From Mycobacterium sp. 852002-50816_SCH5313054-b (GTDB lineage: Bacteria; Actinomycetota; Actinomycetes; Mycobacteriales; Mycobacteriaceae): a DNA stretch of 64,000 nt. Position 1 is the stretch's first letter; each line of letters begins with the position of its first letter. The notes below the pieces were generated by a model. That model saw nothing but the letters and a program-made list of their open reading frames with translations, was not told the DNA's origin and did not search any database. Of this stretch, positions 63,735 through 64,000 are shown piece by piece. The DNA lies in contig NZ_LZIC01000037.1 of the NCBI RefSeq assembly GCF_001667185.1, positions 1 through 64,000 on the forward strand, in the 5' to 3' direction. A program made the translations under genes and the position numbers.

Positions 63735-63929
63735 GTGCGGCTGACGGAGTTCAACGAACGGGTCGTCTTGCGCTTTGGCGCCACCTACGGCCCGTCGGTG
63801 CTGGTGGATCACGCGCTGACCAGCTTCGGCGGCCGCACCGCCGCCGAGGCGATCGACGATGGCGTCGAGCCACGCGACGTCTGGCGCGCGCTGTGCGCCG
63901 ACTTCGACGTGCCGCGCGACCAGTGGTGA
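63735..63929 (+). CDS. DUF3046 family small protein (Rv2738c-like)
   Basis: This 64-residue protein begins with GTG at 63735 (RLTEFNERVVLRFG), the usual DUF3046 start; an in-frame ATG at 63723 adds four residues. The family is conserved immediately upstream of recA in many actinobacteria and has no established function. It contains TAAEAIDDGVEPRDVWRALC, a probable helical bundle. The M. tuberculosis equivalent is Rv2738c. Confidence 0.9.
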   Translation: MRLTEFNERVVLRFGATYGPSVLVDHALTSFGGRTAAEAIDDGVEPRDVWRALCADFDVPRDQW

Positions 63930-64000
63930 GCTCGCCTCAACGCCGGCGGGACCGCCGCTCCCGCCGAAACACGCAATCGCCGCACACGGACCGCCCCGGC
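63930..64000. other. Terminal intergenic stretch, recA expected beyond
   Basis: These last 71 bases are GC-rich with no recognised motif. By synteny with M. tuberculosis the recA gene should start just beyond the window edge. Confidence 0.6.

Overview
The window is high-GC actinobacterial chromosome. Its gene order and protein sequences match the infB to recA segment of a slow-growing Mycobacterium. Diagnostic genes recalled from M. tuberculosis are infB-rbfA-nrnA, echA16, pptH-pptT-truB, ltp1-fadE21-sirR-ribF-rpsO-pnp-pepR, ald, dapB, thyA-dfrA, hsdM-hsdS-thyX-dapA-rnj, ftsK-argA-pgsA3-clgR-pspA-pspM and ephG. A single-chain long-chain acyl-CoA carboxylase of the type known from M. avium subsp. 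paratuberculosis, together with several loci I do not recall from M. tuberculosis, suggests the M. avium complex or a close relative. That species call is inference. I saw no rRNA, tRNA, CRISPR array, insertion sequence, PE/PPE gene or prophage. No database could be searched.

Layout. 1-3.9 kb: translation initiation and nanoRNA turnover (infB, cut by the window edge; rbfA; nrnA). 3.9-8.5 kb: a minus-strand crotonase with a small secreted protein, DUF2277 and DUF1802 genes, a CocE/NonD hydrolase and an exported DUF3558-like protein. 8.6-11.2 kb: the translationally coupled pptH-pptT-truB run. 11.2-14.5 kb: lipid enzymes (crotonase, ltp1, fadE21). 14.5-21.7 kb: sirR divergent from ribF, then rpsO, pnp, pepR and a nitronate monooxygenase-like gene. 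21.7-22.8 kb: ald. 22.9-26.2 kb: an accessory operon of a Baeyer-Villiger-type monooxygenase, a ferritin-like predicted hydrolase and an alpha/beta hydrolase. 26.2-29.5 kb: a TetR regulator and GNAT gene divergent from a Rieske oxygenase and a DapB-like dehydrogenase. 29.5-30.9 kb: a 13E12-type HNH protein. 31-32.6 kb: dapB operon. 32.6-41.8 kb: an acyl-CoA island (thioesterase, FadD, single-chain carboxylase, Cys/Gly-repeat secreted protein, SDR, paired acyl-CoA dehydrogenases). 41.7-44.6 kb: PAS protein, AT-rich gap with a perfect palindrome, GT1 glycosyltransferase, dienelactone hydrolase. 44.6-53.9 kb: thyA-dfrA, a coiled-coil DivIVA-like protein, a YcaQ/AlkZ-type glycosylase coupled to hsdM-hsdS with no hsdR, then thyX, dapA and rnj. 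54-63.9 kb: methyltransferase, SDR and ABM genes, ftsK, argA, pgsA3, clgR-psp envelope-stress genes, ephG, a UGT-like gene and a DUF3046 gene just upstream of where recA is expected.

How the genes work together. Most of the plus-strand backbone is housekeeping: translation, RNA processing and decay (rbfA, truB, pnp, rnj, nrnA), lysine and cell-wall precursor synthesis (dapA, dapB), thymidylate and folate metabolism (thyA, thyX, dfrA), lipid-carrier activation (pptT against pptH) and envelope stress (clgR, pspA, pspM). Accessory blocks between backbone genes mostly encode acyl-CoA, steroid-like or xenobiotic oxidation enzymes. Many start and stop codons overlap as ATGA or GTGA, so long coupled operons are likely. 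The most noteworthy loci are the YcaQ-HsdM-HsdS unit, the FadD-carboxylase pair, the TetR/Rieske/DapB-like locus with a candidate operator, the palindrome before the glycosyltransferase, and a well-matched sigma-E-type promoter before clgR.
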